Positions 46,128 through 59,122 of a stretch of DNA of 64,000 nucleotides are shown one piece after another. Positions within the stretch are counted from its first letter, which is position 1. The number at the start of each line of letters is the position of its first letter. Both the position numbers and the translations under genes were made by a program. Under the pieces are notes generated by a model. The model was not told the DNA's origin. It saw only the letters and a program-made list of their open reading frames with translations, and did not search any database. The stretch spans positions 1-64,000 of the forward strand of contig AP019755.1 in the NCBI GenBank assembly GCA_006742785.1, in the 5' to 3' direction. The stretch comes from Nitrosomonas stercoris. Lineage in GTDB: Bacteria; Pseudomonadota; Gammaproteobacteria; Burkholderiales; Nitrosomonadaceae.

Positions 46128-46526
46128 ATGGCAGAAAAAGATCTCAGATTTCTGGTAGTAGATGATTTTTCAACTATGCGCAGGATTATCCGCAACCTGC
46201 TTAAAGATCTTGGCTTCAACAATGTTGAGGAAGCCGAAGATGGTGTTATGGCTCTTAAAAAGCTACGTGACGGAGGAGGATTCGATTTTGTTGTTTCCGA
46301 CTGGAATATGCCAAACATGGATGGTTTGACCATGTTGCAGAATATCCGGGCAGATGATGGATTGAAAGACATTCCTGTATTAATGGTCACTGCCGAAGCA
46401 AAAAAAGAAAATATTATTGCAGCGGCACAAGCGGGCGCAAATGGTTATATTGTCAAACCTTTTACTGCCGCCACACTGGATGAAAAACTTAATAAAATTC
46501 TACAAAATATGGCAGTGCATGCCTAA
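46128..46526 (+). CDS. cheY: CheY, chemotaxis response regulator
   Basis: This 132-residue single receiver domain has the acid pocket Asp12-Asp13, phospho-acceptor Asp58, Thr88 and Lys110. Phosphorylated CheY binds the flagellar motor switch. No kinase gene is near, so the rest of the chemotaxis cluster is elsewhere. cheZ follows after 33 bases. Confidence 0.96.
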   Translation: MAEKDLRFLVVDDFSTMRRIIRNLLKDLGFNNVEEAEDGVMALKKLRDGGGFDFVVSDWNMPNMDGLTMLQNIRADDGLKDIPVLMVTAEAKKENIIAAAQAGANGYIVKPFTAATLDEKLNKILQNMAVHA

Positions 46527-46559
46527 GCTACCCATCGCCTGACAAACAACTGTATATCC

Positions 46560-47204
46560 ATGGCTGCACATAGCAACACAGATACCAGCAAGCATATTAT
46601 TGATCGGCTCGGACAGCTGACGAAAACGCTACACAATTGCCTGTCCGAGCTTGGTCACAATCAACGGCTACAACAAGTCAACCTTGAAGTAGCCAACAGC
46701 AAAGACGGGTTAGCTTATGTTATTGATCAAACCACACAAGCAGCGGAATGTTCTCTGTCAGCAATAGAACATACCCAACCCATCGTTCAGCAGCTGACTG
46801 AACACGCTGCTCAGTTACACACGCTATGGCAGCAAATCCCGGATGCGGCAGTTACAACTGTTAAAAATCATCCGGATTTGAATAATCTGTACCAGCAAAC
46901 ACTTAGTTTTCTGGATGGAATCCCGGAACAAACTACTGCCGTACAAGTCCATCTTACTGAAATCATGCTGGCACAGAATTTCCATGATCTGACAGGCCAG
47001 GTCATACAAAAAATTGCCCGCGTCATTGAAATGATTGAACAAGAGATACAGCAGCTGCTTACCGAGGAAGATCTAGAGAAAAAAATAACAGCAGAACAGA
47101 AAAATAGTTTGCTGAATGGGCCTGTCATCAATCCACATCAACAACATGATGTTTGCACTGACCAAGATCAGATTGATGATCTATTTACCAAGCTATCACC
47201 CTAA
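46560..47204 (+). CDS. cheZ: CheZ, CheY-P phosphatase
   Basis: This 214-residue helical protein has the catalytic helix AQNFHDLTGQVIQKIARVI (near residues 139-157, Gln as the active residue) and the C-terminal CheY-binding DQIDDLFTKL. It ends CheY signalling. It is in an operon with cheY and convergent with the carbonic anhydrase gene. Confidence 0.93.
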   Translation: MAAHSNTDTSKHIIDRLGQLTKTLHNCLSELGHNQRLQQVNLEVANSKDGLAYVIDQTTQAAECSLSAIEHTQPIVQQLTEHAAQLHTLWQQIPDAAVTTVKNHPDLNNLYQQTLSFLDGIPEQTTAVQVHLTEIMLAQNFHDLTGQVIQKIARVIEMIEQEIQQLLTEEDLEKKITAEQKNSLLNGPVINPHQQHDVCTDQDQIDDLFTKLSP

Positions 47205-47227
47205 AAATTGCTACAAGATTTTAAAAA

Positions 47228-47854
47228 TCAATCTTCATAAAATGTAACTTTACCCGTATCCACATCGTACATACCACCAATCAAGGCTATTTCGTTGTTT
47301 TTCAACATTTCGGCCAGTACCTGACTGCGTTGGGGGATTTCACTAATCACGTGATGCACATTCAATCGTCCCACATCCTTCATAAATGCAGCATCCGACA
47401 AATCACACTCTGGTTTCTCTGAAGTAGCCGCATCAATTGCAGGGCGCAATTTATCCAATAAAGCTGTCAAATTTCCTAATTTGACATGCTGACACGCCCC
47501 TTCAACAGCACCACATTTGGTATGCCCCAGGATGACAATTACCTTGGAACCAGCTAATCGACAAGAAAACTCCATACTGCCCAATATATCGTCATTCAAG
47601 ATATTACCGGCAATCCTGCAACTGAAAATATCACCCAATCCTTGATCAAATATTAATTCTGCCGAAGTGCGAGAATCAATACAGCTTAAAATCACTGCAA
47701 AAGGATATTGTCCATCGCAAGTTTCGTTAATTTGTTGTAACAAGTTCCGATTCAATTTGAGGTTATCAACAAAACGCTGATTCCCATCTTTCAGCAGCTG
47801 CACCGCCATCTCAGGCGATAAATCTGACTGCATCTCTTTAGTGAGTGTTCTCAT
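47228..47854 (-). CDS. Beta-class carbonic anhydrase
   Basis: This 208-residue zinc enzyme interconverts carbon dioxide and bicarbonate. Zinc ligands are Cys58 in SCIDSR, His111 and Cys114 in GHTKCGAV, with the Asp60/Arg62 dyad. It would supply CO2 or bicarbonate to carbon fixation in an autotroph. No signal peptide is seen, so it is cytoplasmic. Confidence 0.93.
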   Translation of the reverse strand: MRTLTKEMQSDLSPEMAVQLLKDGNQRFVDNLKLNRNLLQQINETCDGQYPFAVILSCIDSRTSAELIFDQGLGDIFSCRIAGNILNDDILGSMEFSCRLAGSKVIVILGHTKCGAVEGACQHVKLGNLTALLDKLRPAIDAATSEKPECDLSDAAFMKDVGRLNVHHVISEIPQRSQVLAEMLKNNEIALIGGMYDVDTGKVTFYED

Positions 47855-47940
47855 TTTTTATTGGCTAATTGAAAAATTTAATTATGCAGCAAATACAGCT
47901 CAATAATATTTCAAGGCTGTAAGTTTATTTAAAACACAAA

Positions 47941-48555
47941 CTATTTAGCTGAATTTCTTAGTAGAACCAGAGTGGCACCACTCCCGCCTTGGCTAGATTG
48001 AGCTTGACAAAAAGCAAGTACCTCATTGATCTGCAGCAGCCATTTTCCCACTTGCTTTTTCAGGATTGGCTTACGATCTTTTGAACTCAATCCTCTACCA
48101 TGAATCACTCGCACACAACGGTAACCTCGTCGTAGCACATTATCCAAAAACGCCACTAACATTTGATACGCTTCATTTCGATTCAAACCATGCAGATCGA
48201 CCTCATCCTGTATTGGCCAATAGCCGCGGCGCAATCTACGTAAAATATTGCGTTGCAAACCAGGACGAACAAAAGACCATTTTTCACCCTCCAGTATAAT
48301 TGGCTGATCTTCGGGAAAATGATCTTGAAAAGATGGCTGAATACTCAGATCAGATTGAACAGATGATGGATGCTTGACACGGTTAACATGCATATTGGTT
48401 GCGCGAGTCAACACAACTTTATTGGTTTTCGCTAGCGGTCGCACACCTTGCATTGCTTCACGGAACAAAGTGACTTCATCACCACTGATTTTTTCGCCAG
48501 AAGGCGACGCAGTGTTTTCCTCCTCTGTATACCAATGAGTAGGTAAAAAGTCCAT
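47941..48555 (-). CDS. Smr-domain protein (possible DNA or RNA nuclease)
   Basis: This 204-residue protein ends in a Smr domain: VDLHGLNRNEAYQMLVAFL, then CVRVIHGRGLSSKDRKPILK and a short C-terminal helix (about 120-200). Such stand-alone Smr proteins (YdaL/SmrA-like) can nick nucleic acids; SmrB-like members act on stalled ribosomes. The N-terminal 115 residues are unstructured. It ends one base after trxB. Confidence 0.85.
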   Translation of the reverse strand: MDFLPTHWYTEEENTASPSGEKISGDEVTLFREAMQGVRPLAKTNKVVLTRATNMHVNRVKHPSSVQSDLSIQPSFQDHFPEDQPIILEGEKWSFVRPGLQRNILRRLRRGYWPIQDEVDLHGLNRNEAYQMLVAFLDNVLRRGYRCVRVIHGRGLSSKDRKPILKKQVGKWLLQINEVLAFCQAQSSQGGSGATLVLLRNSAK

Positions 48556-48556
48556 A

Positions 48557-49513
<957 letters not shown>

Positions 49514-49547
49514 TCAATAGAAATATCAAATATTTAAAAATACGGAA

Positions 49548-52139
49548 TTAAAGCTTACGCTCTACCCAATCTGTTACGCTTGCGAGTGCTTGAGGCAATT
49601 TTTCTGGCTGAGTACCGCCAGCTTGCGCCATATCAGCGCGCCCCCCACCCTTGCCACCCACCTGCTGCGCAACAAAATTGATTAACTCGCCTGCTTTAAG
49701 CTTCGTCGTCAAATCGTCTGTCACTCCTGCAACCAGCATGACTTTGCCGGAATCAACGGTACCTAGTACCACCACACACGGTTTCAGCTGATTTTTAAAA
49801 TTATCCAGTGTTTCCCGCAGTGTTCTGACATTAACGTTCTCTAATAACGTTGCCAGCACGCGGATTCCCTTAATTTCCTGTGCCTGTTCAGCTAAAGTAG
49901 CACTTTGGGCACCAGCAAGTTTTGACTGCAAAGCAGCAATTTCCTTCTCAACTTGACGTACATGCTCCAATACCTGTGTCAATTTCGAAGCAGCTTCATG
50001 CGGTGCTACCTTGAGCACATCAGCAACCTGACGCAATTGCCGTTCCTGTTGTTGCGTATAAGCTAATGCCGCTTCACCCGTTACAGCTTCAATTCTCCGA
50101 ATACCTGCTGCCACACCAGACTCTGCGACGATCCGAAAAAAACCGATATCACCGCTATGGCGTACATGGGTACCCCCACACAATTCGGTTGAAAAATTGC
50201 CCATGGATACGACACGCACAGTATCGCCATATTTTTCACCAAATAATGCCATCGCCCCTTGTTTTACCGCCTCATCATAAGCCATCGATGCTGTCGCTAC
50301 TTGATGATTTCTACGGATATGTGTATTCACAAGATTTTCCACCCGATGAATTTCATCAGCCTGCATGGCGCCATGATGAGAAAAATCAAAACGTAGTCTA
50401 TCTGCGTCAACCAGCGACCCCTTTTGTGTAACATGCTCACCCAATACTTGACGTAATGCAGCGTGTAACAAATGTGTTGCTGAATGATTATGAGCTGTGT
50501 TAATTCGTGTAACTGGATCGACCTTGGCCATAATCTGATCCCCTGCGACCAGGCGACCACTACTCAACAATCCGGAGTGCCCAAATACATTGGCTTGAAT
50601 CTTTTGTGTGTCTTCTACCGTAAAAGTGCCATGACTGGACAATAATTCCCCTTTATCGCCAGTTTGCCCGCCTGATTCCGCATAAAAAGGAGTTTGATCC
50701 AACACAACCACCGCCTCTTCCCCAGCTTCCACAAAATCTACACGGCTTCCTTCCTTATATAAGGCTAGAATATGTGCTTCGTGCTGCAATGTTTCATAGC
50801 CATGAAACTCAGTTGGCAATCCCGCATATTCAAGCCCTGTCTGCATGGTAAATTTGCCACTGGCACGTGCACGTTCTCGCTGTGCAGTCATGCACACTTC
50901 AAACCCTTCCAGATCAACCCCAATACCCCGTTCGCGCGCCATATCAGCAGTCAAATCAACTGGAAAACCAAAAGTATCATATAGACGAAATACAACCTCA
51001 CCTGATAGCACATCACCAGTTTGCTCCAATGCTGTTTCCAGCACTTCCATACCGTTTTCCAGCGTTTCGGCAAAACGCTCCTCTTCTTGCTTGATAACAG
51101 CAGCAACCTGCTGCTGAGCCGCCATTAACTCTGGATAAGCCTGCCCCATTACATCCACCAGATCTTCCACTAACAAATAAAAGAACGGCTGTTTTTTCCC
51201 AAGTCGATACCCATGCCGGATAGCACGCCGCAGAATACGCCGCAACACATAACCCCTTCCTTCATTGTCAGGAATGATGCCATCCGTAATCAGAAATGCA
51301 CAGGAGCGAATATGATCAGCAATAACCTTCAACGAATTATTTGATAAATCCTGCGCGCCAGTTACTCTGGCAGCCGCTTTAATCAAACTTTGAAACAAAT
51401 CAATTTCGTAGTTGCTATGCACTTGCTGCATTACCGCCGCAATACGCTCCAAGCCCATACCGGTATCAACGGATGGTTTAGGCAATGGATGCAATTTGCC
51501 CTTGGCATCACGGTTATACTGCATGAATACCAGATTCCATATTTCAACATAGCGATCACCATCCGCCTGCTCTGATCCCGGCGGGCCGCCTGCAACTTCT
51601 GGCCCATGGTCATAAAAAATTTCAGAACAAGGGCCACACGGTCCTGTGTCTCCCATTTGCCAGAAATTATCTGCCGTGGAAATTCGCACAAAGCGAGCCG
51701 GATCTACCTCTACTTCGTTCAGCCAGATATCTGCTGCTTCATCATCTTCGGCGTAAACTGTTACCCATAATTTATCCTGAGGAATATTCAACGAACCAGT
51801 CAAAAACTCCCAGGCGAACAAGATGGCATTGCGTTTGAAATAATCACCAAAGCTGAAATTACCCAGCATTTCAAAAAAAGTATGATGGCGCGTGGTATAG
51901 CCTACGTTTTCCAAGTCATTATGCTTGCCGCCGGCGCGCACACAACGTTGCGAACTCGTAGCACGTATATAAGAGCGCTTATCCTGACCAAGAAATACAT
52001 CCTTAAATTGCACCATGCCCGCATTGGTGAACAACAAGGTGGGATCATTCTCTGGCACCAATGAACTGGATGGGATCACCACATGCCCATGCGATTCAAA
52101 AAAATCAAGAAATTTTTGCCTGATTTCACTACTCTTCAT
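49548..52139 (-). CDS. alaS: Alanyl-tRNA synthetase
   Basis: This 863-residue class II synthetase (E. coli 876) has N-terminal catalytic motifs ([29 protein letters not shown]), editing domain [16 protein letters not shown] and [13 protein letters not shown] zinc ligands, and the C-Ala domain with [13 protein letters not shown] near the end. It is part of a recA-recX-alaS run, common in proteobacteria, with 17 bases between recX and alaS. Confidence 0.97.
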   Translation of the reverse strand: MKSSEIRQKFLDFFESHGHVVIPSSSLVPENDPTLLFTNAGMVQFKDVFLGQDKRSYIRATSSQRCVRAGGKHNDLENVGYTTRHHTFFEMLGNFSFGDYFKRNAILFAWEFLTGSLNIPQDKLWVTVYAEDDEAADIWLNEVEVDPARFVRISTADNFWQMGDTGPCGPCSEIFYDHGPEVAGGPPGSEQADGDRYVEIWNLVFMQYNRDAKGKLHPLPKPSVDTGMGLERIAAVMQQVHSNYEIDLFQSLIKAAARVTGAQDLSNNSLKVIADHIRSCAFLITDGIIPDNEGRGYVLRRILRRAIRHGYRLGKKQPFFYLLVEDLVDVMGQAYPELMAAQQQVAAVIKQEEERFAETLENGMEVLETALEQTGDVLSGEVVFRLYDTFGFPVDLTADMARERGIGVDLEGFEVCMTAQRERARASGKFTMQTGLEYAGLPTEFHGYETLQHEAHILALYKEGSRVDFVEAGEEAVVVLDQTPFYAESGGQTGDKGELLSSHGTFTVEDTQKIQANVFGHSGLLSSGRLVAGDQIMAKVDPVTRINTAHNHSATHLLHAALRQVLGEHVTQKGSLVDADRLRFDFSHHGAMQADEIHRVENLVNTHIRRNHQVATASMAYDEAVKQGAMALFGEKYGDTVRVVSMGNFSTELCGGTHVRHSGDIGFFRIVAESGVAAGIRRIEAVTGEAALAYTQQQERQLRQVADVLKVAPHEAASKLTQVLEHVRQVEKEIAALQSKLAGAQSATLAEQAQEIKGIRVLATLLENVNVRTLRETLDNFKNQLKPCVVVLGTVDSGKVMLVAGVTDDLTTKLKAGELINFVAQQVGGKGGGRADMAQAGGTQPEKLPQALASVTDWVERKL

Positions 52140-52156
52140 CCTAAAAACCTTATGAT

Positions 52157-52597
52157 TTAATTATCCATCTCCAGAGAATCGTCCAACACCTTGCTTACCA
52201 CTTCAAAAGGAAATCCTTTTCCCAGCAAATAACGAATTTGCTGGTTACGCTCTCCAGAAGAAGAAGGTGCTGTCCCAAATTTCTTGTTCCATAACGCATA
52301 TGCACTGGAAAATTCCACTTGTTTAAAATTCTTTATTGTATCGTCAATAATATGCTCGGCGATTCCCTTCATCTGTAACTCATAACGCAAACGCTTGCTA
52401 CCGTATTTGCGACCACGTACATGCACCATCTGCTCAGCGGCTCTTTCATCCGATAGAAAATTCTGCTGTTCCAGTTTATCCAGCACATGCTTGATTTCAT
52501 CAACAGCATATTCACAATCAGATAACTTTTTCTCAAGTTCCATGCGTGAATATTCCCGTCGAGCCAAATAACGCAAAGCACGAGCATACAAACTCAT
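52157..52597 (-). CDS. recX: RecX, RecA modulator
   Basis: This 146-residue, mostly helical protein caps RecA filaments. [19 protein letters not shown] and [19 protein letters not shown] are the RecX repeats. It starts 2 bases after the recA stop, so it is co-transcribed. Confidence 0.93.
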   Translation of the reverse strand: MSLYARALRYLARREYSRMELEKKLSDCEYAVDEIKHVLDKLEQQNFLSDERAAEQMVHVRGRKYGSKRLRYELQMKGIAEHIIDDTIKNFKQVEFSSAYALWNKKFGTAPSSSGERNQQIRYLLGKGFPFEVVSKVLDDSLEMDN

Positions 52598-52599
52598 TG

Positions 52600-53637
52600 T
52601 TAGGATTTATCTGGTGTAGCTGCCTCAGCAGTAGCTGTAGTCGCCTCAACCAACCCAACCGCCTCGCGAATCTTATGTTCGATCTCCTGCGCAAGTTCTT
52701 GGTGTGTTTTCAGATAATCACGTACGTTATCCCTACCTTGGCCAATCTTTTCATTGTTATAGGAATACCAAGCACCCGCTTTCTCGACAAGCTTATGTAG
52801 CACGCCCAACTCGATAATCTCGCTTTCCCGCGAAATACCCTCGCCATACAAAATGGCAAACTCTGCCTGCTTAAATGGAGGTGCCACCTTGTTTTTAACC
52901 ACTTTGACACGCGTCTCGTTGCCGACAATTTCATCTCCCCGCTTGATCGAACCAGTACGACGAATATCCAAACGCACCGAAGCATAAAATTTCAGGGCGT
53001 TGCCGCCAGTCGTTGTTTCCGGGTTACCAAACATCACGCCGATCTTCATGCGAATTTGATTAATAAAAACCACCATGGTATTGGTGCGTTTGATGTTGGC
53101 TGTCAGCTTACGTAACGCTTGTGACATCAATCTGGCCTGCAATCCCATTTGCGGCTCCCCCATTTCCCCTTCAATTTCTGCGCGAGGAGTCAGTGCTGCC
53201 ACGGAATCGACTACCACAATATCAACTGAACCAGATCGAACCAGCATATCGGTAATTTCCAGCGCTTGTTCGCCATTATCTGGCTGAGAAATCAGCAAAT
53301 CTTGCACATTGACCCCAATTTTCTGTGCATATTGCGGATCCAACGCATGTTCTGCGTCAATAAAGGCAGCTGTCCCACCCAGCTTCTGCATCTCTGCGAT
53401 AGCTTGCAACGTCAACGTCGTTTTTCCGGAAGATTCCGGACCATAGATCTCAATAATCCGGCCCCGTGGCAATCCTCCCACCCCCAGCGCAATATCCAGG
53501 CTTAACGAACCGGTGGAAACCACCTGAATATCTCGCGCCACATCGCTATCACCCAATCGCATGATTGAGCCTTTGCCATACTGCTTTTCAATTTGTGCCA
53601 ACGCCGCTGCAAGAGCTTTGTTTTTATTTTCGTCCAT
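52600..53637 (-). CDS. recA: RecA recombinase
   Basis: This 345-residue strand-exchange protein has Walker A GPESSGKT (66-73), loop regions [22 protein letters not shown] and [17 protein letters not shown] 53637 ([13 protein letters not shown]) has GAGG seven bases upstream. No LexA-type CTGT-N8-ACAG box was found in the upstream region. First gene of recA-recX-alaS. Confidence 0.97.
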   Translation of the reverse strand: MDENKNKALAAALAQIEKQYGKGSIMRLGDSDVARDIQVVSTGSLSLDIALGVGGLPRGRIIEIYGPESSGKTTLTLQAIAEMQKLGGTAAFIDAEHALDPQYAQKIGVNVQDLLISQPDNGEQALEITDMLVRSGSVDIVVVDSVAALTPRAEIEGEMGEPQMGLQARLMSQALRKLTANIKRTNTMVVFINQIRMKIGVMFGNPETTTGGNALKFYASVRLDIRRTGSIKRGDEIVGNETRVKVVKNKVAPPFKQAEFAILYGEGISRESEIIELGVLHKLVEKAGAWYSYNNEKIGQGRDNVRDYLKTHQELAQEIEHKIREAVGLVEATTATAEAATPDKS

Positions 53638-54763
<1,126 letters not shown>

Positions 54764-54916
54764 CGATCACTGGGGATTACCCGAACTCAAATACTAATTG
54801 ACGAATAATTCAAATAACACCGGTACAAAAGGGCTCTCTGCCAGATGATGAATGGTTCAAAGCCTCTGTTGATGCAATACGAAAACAGATTTTGATTAAC
54901 GAGAAAGGAGTAAGGT

Positions 54917-56176
54917 ATGGCTATAAAAAATGCATTCTATGCTCAATCAGGTGGTGTGACCGCTGTCATCAATGCATCCGCAGCAGGTTTGCTAGAGGCG
55001 GCACAGGCGCACCCGGATAAAATTGGCAAGGTGTACGCCGGTCGCAACGGTATTATCGGTGCGCTTACTGAAGATCTCATTGATACCAGTGCAGAATCCC
55101 CCGAAGCGATTCGAGCATTACGCTACACACCTTCTGGCGCATTTGGCTCTTGCCGTTACAAATTGAAAAGCCTGGAAGATAATCGGCGAGAATATGAACG
55201 TCTCATAGAAGTATTCAAAGCACATGACATTGGTTATTTCTTCTACAACGGTGGGGGCGATTCAGCTGATACTTGCCTGAAAGTATCTCAGCTGGCCAAT
55301 ACATTAGGCTATCCAATTCAAGCTATTCACGTTCCTAAAACCATCGACAACGATTTACCAATTACGGATTGTTGTCCCGGATTCGGTTCTGTTGCTAAAT
55401 ATGTCGCCGTTTCCATGCTGGAAGCCAGTTTTGACGTTGCCAGTATGGCCAAAACCTCAACTAAAGTATTCATATTGGAAGTTATGGGGCGTCATGCAGG
55501 CTGGATTGCTGCTGCCGGTGGCTTAGCTTCCAGCAAGGAACGACCAGTACCTGTGGTTATTCTTTTTCCGGAAATTGCCTTTGATCAGGAAAAATTCATC
55601 GCGAAAGTAGAACAACATGTTCAGGGATATGGTTACTGCACAGTCGTCGTATCAGAAGGTGTAAAAAATGCTGATGGCAAATTTTTGTCTGACCAGGGAT
55701 TGCGTGATGCATTTGGCCATGCTCAACTAGGAGGAGTAGCACCTGTTGTTGCTGGGATCATCAGAGATAAGCTGGGCCTGAAATACCATTGGGGTGTAGC
55801 AGATTACCTGCAACGCGCTGCCCGTCATATTGCCTCTCGCACAGACGTCGAACAAGCCTACATAATGGGTAAAGCAGCAGTAGAATTTGCTATGGCGGGA
55901 CATAACTCCGTGATGCCAACCATTGAGCGCACAGCTAATTCACCTTATGTCTGGCAAGTCGGTATGGCCGAGCTCGCAGACGTTGCTAACGTCGAAAAAA
56001 TGATGCCAGCAGATTTCATCAGTGAGGATGGCTTCGGCATTACCAACAAATGTCGTGAATATTTGGAACCTTTGATTGAAGGGGAAGATTATCCCCCCTA
56101 TCAAAATGGATTACCTGCCTACATCAGGCTTAAAAATGTCGCGGTCCCCAAAAAACTAGCTGAGTTCAAAATTTAA
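54917..56176 (+). CDS. pfp: Pyrophosphate-dependent 6-phosphofructokinase
   Basis: This 419-residue phosphofructokinase has the phosphoryl-donor loop YNGGGDSADT and the substrate motif PKTIDNDLP; the Asp after the glycines and the Lys of PKTIDND mark pyrophosphate rather than ATP use. It works reversibly in glycolysis and gluconeogenesis. The next gene is a proton-pumping pyrophosphatase, a linkage known from methanotrophs. AAAGGAG precedes the ATG. Confidence 0.9.
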   Translation: MAIKNAFYAQSGGVTAVINASAAGLLEAAQAHPDKIGKVYAGRNGIIGALTEDLIDTSAESPEAIRALRYTPSGAFGSCRYKLKSLEDNRREYERLIEVFKAHDIGYFFYNGGGDSADTCLKVSQLANTLGYPIQAIHVPKTIDNDLPITDCCPGFGSVAKYVAVSMLEASFDVASMAKTSTKVFILEVMGRHAGWIAAAGGLASSKERPVPVVILFPEIAFDQEKFIAKVEQHVQGYGYCTVVVSEGVKNADGKFLSDQGLRDAFGHAQLGGVAPVVAGIIRDKLGLKYHWGVADYLQRAARHIASRTDVEQAYIMGKAAVEFAMAGHNSVMPTIERTANSPYVWQVGMAELADVANVEKMMPADFISEDGFGITNKCREYLEPLIEGEDYPPYQNGLPAYIRLKNVAVPKKLAEFKI

Positions 56177-56338
56177 TCTGTTTTGTTTTTTTATAACTAG
56201 AATAGATAAAATATGCATCTGAACTATATCGTTACTTAATTTACGTTGTTTATATTTTAATTGCAGGAATTGATACGAAACCATCAGGCCTGGTTTCGTA
56301 CGTATTTAAGGTGGTCTGACTTTAATTGGAGTTCTTTT

Positions 56339-58396
56339 ATGGCAAACGGTTTAACGATTGCAATCTGCAGTGCGCTACTTGCCCTGGTTTTTAGTGGCCT
56401 GTGGATTCGGCGCATCTATGCACAATCTGCGGGCAACGCACGCATGCAGGAAATTGCAGCCGCCGTACAGGAAGGCGCATCGGCTTATCTCAAGCGGCAA
56501 TATCTCACTATTAGCATAGTAGGCACTGTGTTATTCCTGATAATTGGTTTGGCACTTTCCTGGGGTACGGCTATTGGTTTTGCACTTGGTGCCTTTTTGT
56601 CTGGCTTGGCTGGCTTCATGGGTATGAACGTCTCGGTACAATCCAATGTACGCACCGCAGAAGCTGCCCGTAGTGGATTAAATGAAGCACTGGATATCGC
56701 CTTCCGTGGTGGTGCCGTTACCGGCATGTTGGTGGTTGGACTTGGCTTGCTGGGTGTAGCTGGCTACACCGCTTTGCTCGTTAGTGGCGCCGATGAAGGT
56801 AGCAGTATCAACAAGCTTATCCAGCCGCTGATCGGTTTTGCCTTTGGAGGCTCCCTTATTTCCATTTTTGCACGATTAGGTGGCGGTATTTTTACCAAAG
56901 GTGCTGACGTTGGGGCTGATTTAGTCGGTAAAGTAGAAGCCGGCATTCCGGAAGATGATCCTCGCAACCCCGCAGTGATTGCAGATAACGTTGGTGATAA
57001 CGTTGGTGATTGTGCAGGTATGGCAGCTGACCTGTTTGAAACTTACGCGGTTACCATCATCGCCACCATGTTACTGGGCGCACTGCTGTTCCAGGTTGAA
57101 ACCGGCAACGCTGCAGTTTATCCACTAGCGCTCGGTGCCGTTTCCATCATCGCCTCAATTATTGGCTGTTACTTTGTCAAAATGCGCGAAGGCGGCAAAA
57201 TCATGAATGCCTTATATCGAGGCTTAGCCGTCGCAGGCGGCATTGCTTTCTTCACCTATCTGCCAGTAACAGTATGGTTCATGGGTGGCGCCTCCTTATC
57301 ACTGGATGGCATAGATGTGGGCGGCGGTGAACTGGTGATGCGTCTATTTGCCTGTACCACCGTTGGATTGGTATTAACCGGTCTGATGGTGATTATCACC
57401 GAATACTACACTTCTACCGAATATCCGCCGGTACAGCACATAGCCAATGCTTCTACCACCGGCCATGCCACCAACATCATCGCTGGACTAGGTGTAGGCA
57501 TGCGCTCCACCGCGGCACCTGTGCTGGCAGTTTGTGCCAGTATTATCATCGCCTATTCTCTGGCTGGCCTGTATGGCGTCGCCATCGCTGCAACCGCTAT
57601 GCTATCCATGACCGGTATCATCGTGGCATTGGATGCTTACGGCCCGATTACAGATAACGCAGGTGGTATCGCTGAAATGTCTGGCATGCCTGATTCCGTA
57701 CGTGCCATTACTGATCCGCTGGATGCGGTGGGCAACACCACCAAAGCCGTCACCAAAGGGTATGCTATCGGCTCAGCTGCACTGGCAGCACTGGTATTGT
57801 TTGCTGACTACACCCATGGTTTGGAACACGCCGGCAAGCTGCTCAGCTTTGATTTATCTAATCATCTAGTAATTACCGGTCTGTTCATTGGCGGCATGAT
57901 TCCTTTCCTGTTTGGTGCTATGTCTATGGAAGCAGTTGGCCGCGCCGCTGGTGCTGTGGTGCTGGAAGTACGCCGTCAATTCAAGGAAATCCCCGGCATC
58001 ATGGAAGGTACCAGTAAGCCAGATTATTCACGTGCGGTGGATATGCTCACTAAATCAGCCATTCGTGAAATGATTGTTCCTTCCCTGTTGCCAGTGCTGA
58101 TTCCGGTACTGGTAGGCGTTTTCCTGGGGCCACAAGCTCTGGGCGGTGTACTCATGGGTTCAATTGTCACCGGTTTATTCGTGGCCATCTCCATGACCAC
58201 TGGTGGAGGTGCCTGGGACAATGCCAAAAAATATATTGAAGATGGCAATTATGGCGGCAAAGGTAGCGATGCTCACAAAGCCTCTGTGACAGGTGATACC
58301 GTCGGCGATCCTTACAAGGATACCGCTGGCCCAGCCATTAACCCATTAATCAAAATCATCAACATCGTGGCACTGCTGATCATTCCACTGCTGTAG
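56339..58396 (+). CDS. hppA: Proton-translocating membrane pyrophosphatase, K+-independent type
   Basis: This 685-residue polytopic membrane protein has many spans and the pyrophosphate-binding [20 protein letters not shown] and [20 protein letters not shown] motifs. [10 protein letters not shown] carries the Lys and Thr that mark the K+-independent class. It couples PPi hydrolysis (or synthesis) to proton movement across the membrane. The start at 56339 has GGAG 7 bases upstream; an extended frame from 56261 adds 26 unrelated residues. It probably forms an operon with pfp, with 162 bases between them. Confidence 0.94.
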   Translation: MANGLTIAICSALLALVFSGLWIRRIYAQSAGNARMQEIAAAVQEGASAYLKRQYLTISIVGTVLFLIIGLALSWGTAIGFALGAFLSGLAGFMGMNVSVQSNVRTAEAARSGLNEALDIAFRGGAVTGMLVVGLGLLGVAGYTALLVSGADEGSSINKLIQPLIGFAFGGSLISIFARLGGGIFTKGADVGADLVGKVEAGIPEDDPRNPAVIADNVGDNVGDCAGMAADLFETYAVTIIATMLLGALLFQVETGNAAVYPLALGAVSIIASIIGCYFVKMREGGKIMNALYRGLAVAGGIAFFTYLPVTVWFMGGASLSLDGIDVGGGELVMRLFACTTVGLVLTGLMVIITEYYTSTEYPPVQHIANASTTGHATNIIAGLGVGMRSTAAPVLAVCASIIIAYSLAGLYGVAIAATAMLSMTGIIVALDAYGPITDNAGGIAEMSGMPDSVRAITDPLDAVGNTTKAVTKGYAIGSAALAALVLFADYTHGLEHAGKLLSFDLSNHLVITGLFIGGMIPFLFGAMSMEAVGRAAGAVVLEVRRQFKEIPGIMEGTSKPDYSRAVDMLTKSAIREMIVPSLLPVLIPVLVGVFLGPQALGGVLMGSIVTGLFVAISMTTGGGAWDNAKKYIEDGNYGGKGSDAHKASVTGDTVGDPYKDTAGPAINPLIKIINIVALLIIPLL

Positions 58397-58401
58397 AAAG
58401 A

Positions 58402-58439
58402 TCTGCGCAATACTTCGTCTTAACCGGGAATTGCGCAGA
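58402..58439 (+). terminator. Stem-loop after hppA
   Basis: TCTGCGCAAT (58402-58411) pairs perfectly with ATTGCGCAGA (58430-58439) over an 18-base loop, followed by only three T. It is a weak terminator or mRNA-stabilising hairpin immediately after the hppA stop. Confidence 0.6.
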
Positions 58440-58465
58440 CTTTAACGAAGCTTCAGTAACCAAAT

Positions 58466-58507
58466 AAAAATCCGGCATATGTATACACGTATATGTCGGA
58501 TTTTTTT
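58466..58507 (+). terminator. Rho-independent terminator of the pfp-hppA unit
   Basis: AAAAATCCGGCATAT pairs with ATATGTCGGATTTTT around a short loop (GTATACACGT region), followed by a run of seven T (58501-58507). The A-rich 5' side would let it work in both directions. Confidence 0.85.
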
Positions 58508-59122
58508 ACAGCTACAACAAGTTATCCTAACGATAGCTCAAAACAAGTAATCAGCATTGATACAGTTTACACTTGCTCAGAAAAGGTGTGATTTGACCAT
58601 CACCTGTTTTCTTCCTACAATCGCTTGGCATTTTAGATTAATTGCCCGGCAGTACACTTAAACAATAACGTATCCAGTAGCTTAGTATCCTCTGAAAAAC
58701 CTCAGCAAGTAACAAACATATAGCTTTTCAGGAATCGCTTAAATACTTCCCTGATTCACTTGCCTGGCTATAGCCATCTCTTTCGAGAAAGTACGGCTAC
58801 ACTTCACTTGCGCGCGGCATTTTCTTGCGCCCGCAGTAAAAATTGAAACCAAACCAATACGGCGTATTTACGTTTTGGTTGGGAAAATGACTTGATACGG
58901 CTGATTTTATTCACGTAGCACAGTAGTTCAAAAATGAACATGGATTAACAATACCTTCGTCATTTCAACGAACTACATCGCCTGGAAATACTGGGACAGC
59001 AAGCTCGAGATCGAATCATGCGTTTACAGATATTCCTGTCAACGCACGGCTCAACTACGCCATAAAGCACCAAATTATTCTTGTCAGAACAGCAAAGGAA
59101 TTATTACTCGCGAATTTATTGA
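58508..59122. other. Long intergenic region, no intact gene
   Basis: About 600 bases without an ORF that I can support. TCTGAAAAACCTC at 58691-58703 recalls the short motif near adk and mdh. The rest may contain decayed sequence and the promoter of the next gene. Confidence 0.4.

Noticed and set aside
56261..56338. N-terminal extension of hppA
   Set aside because: The 26 added residues are unlike the family, and GGAG precedes ATG 56339.
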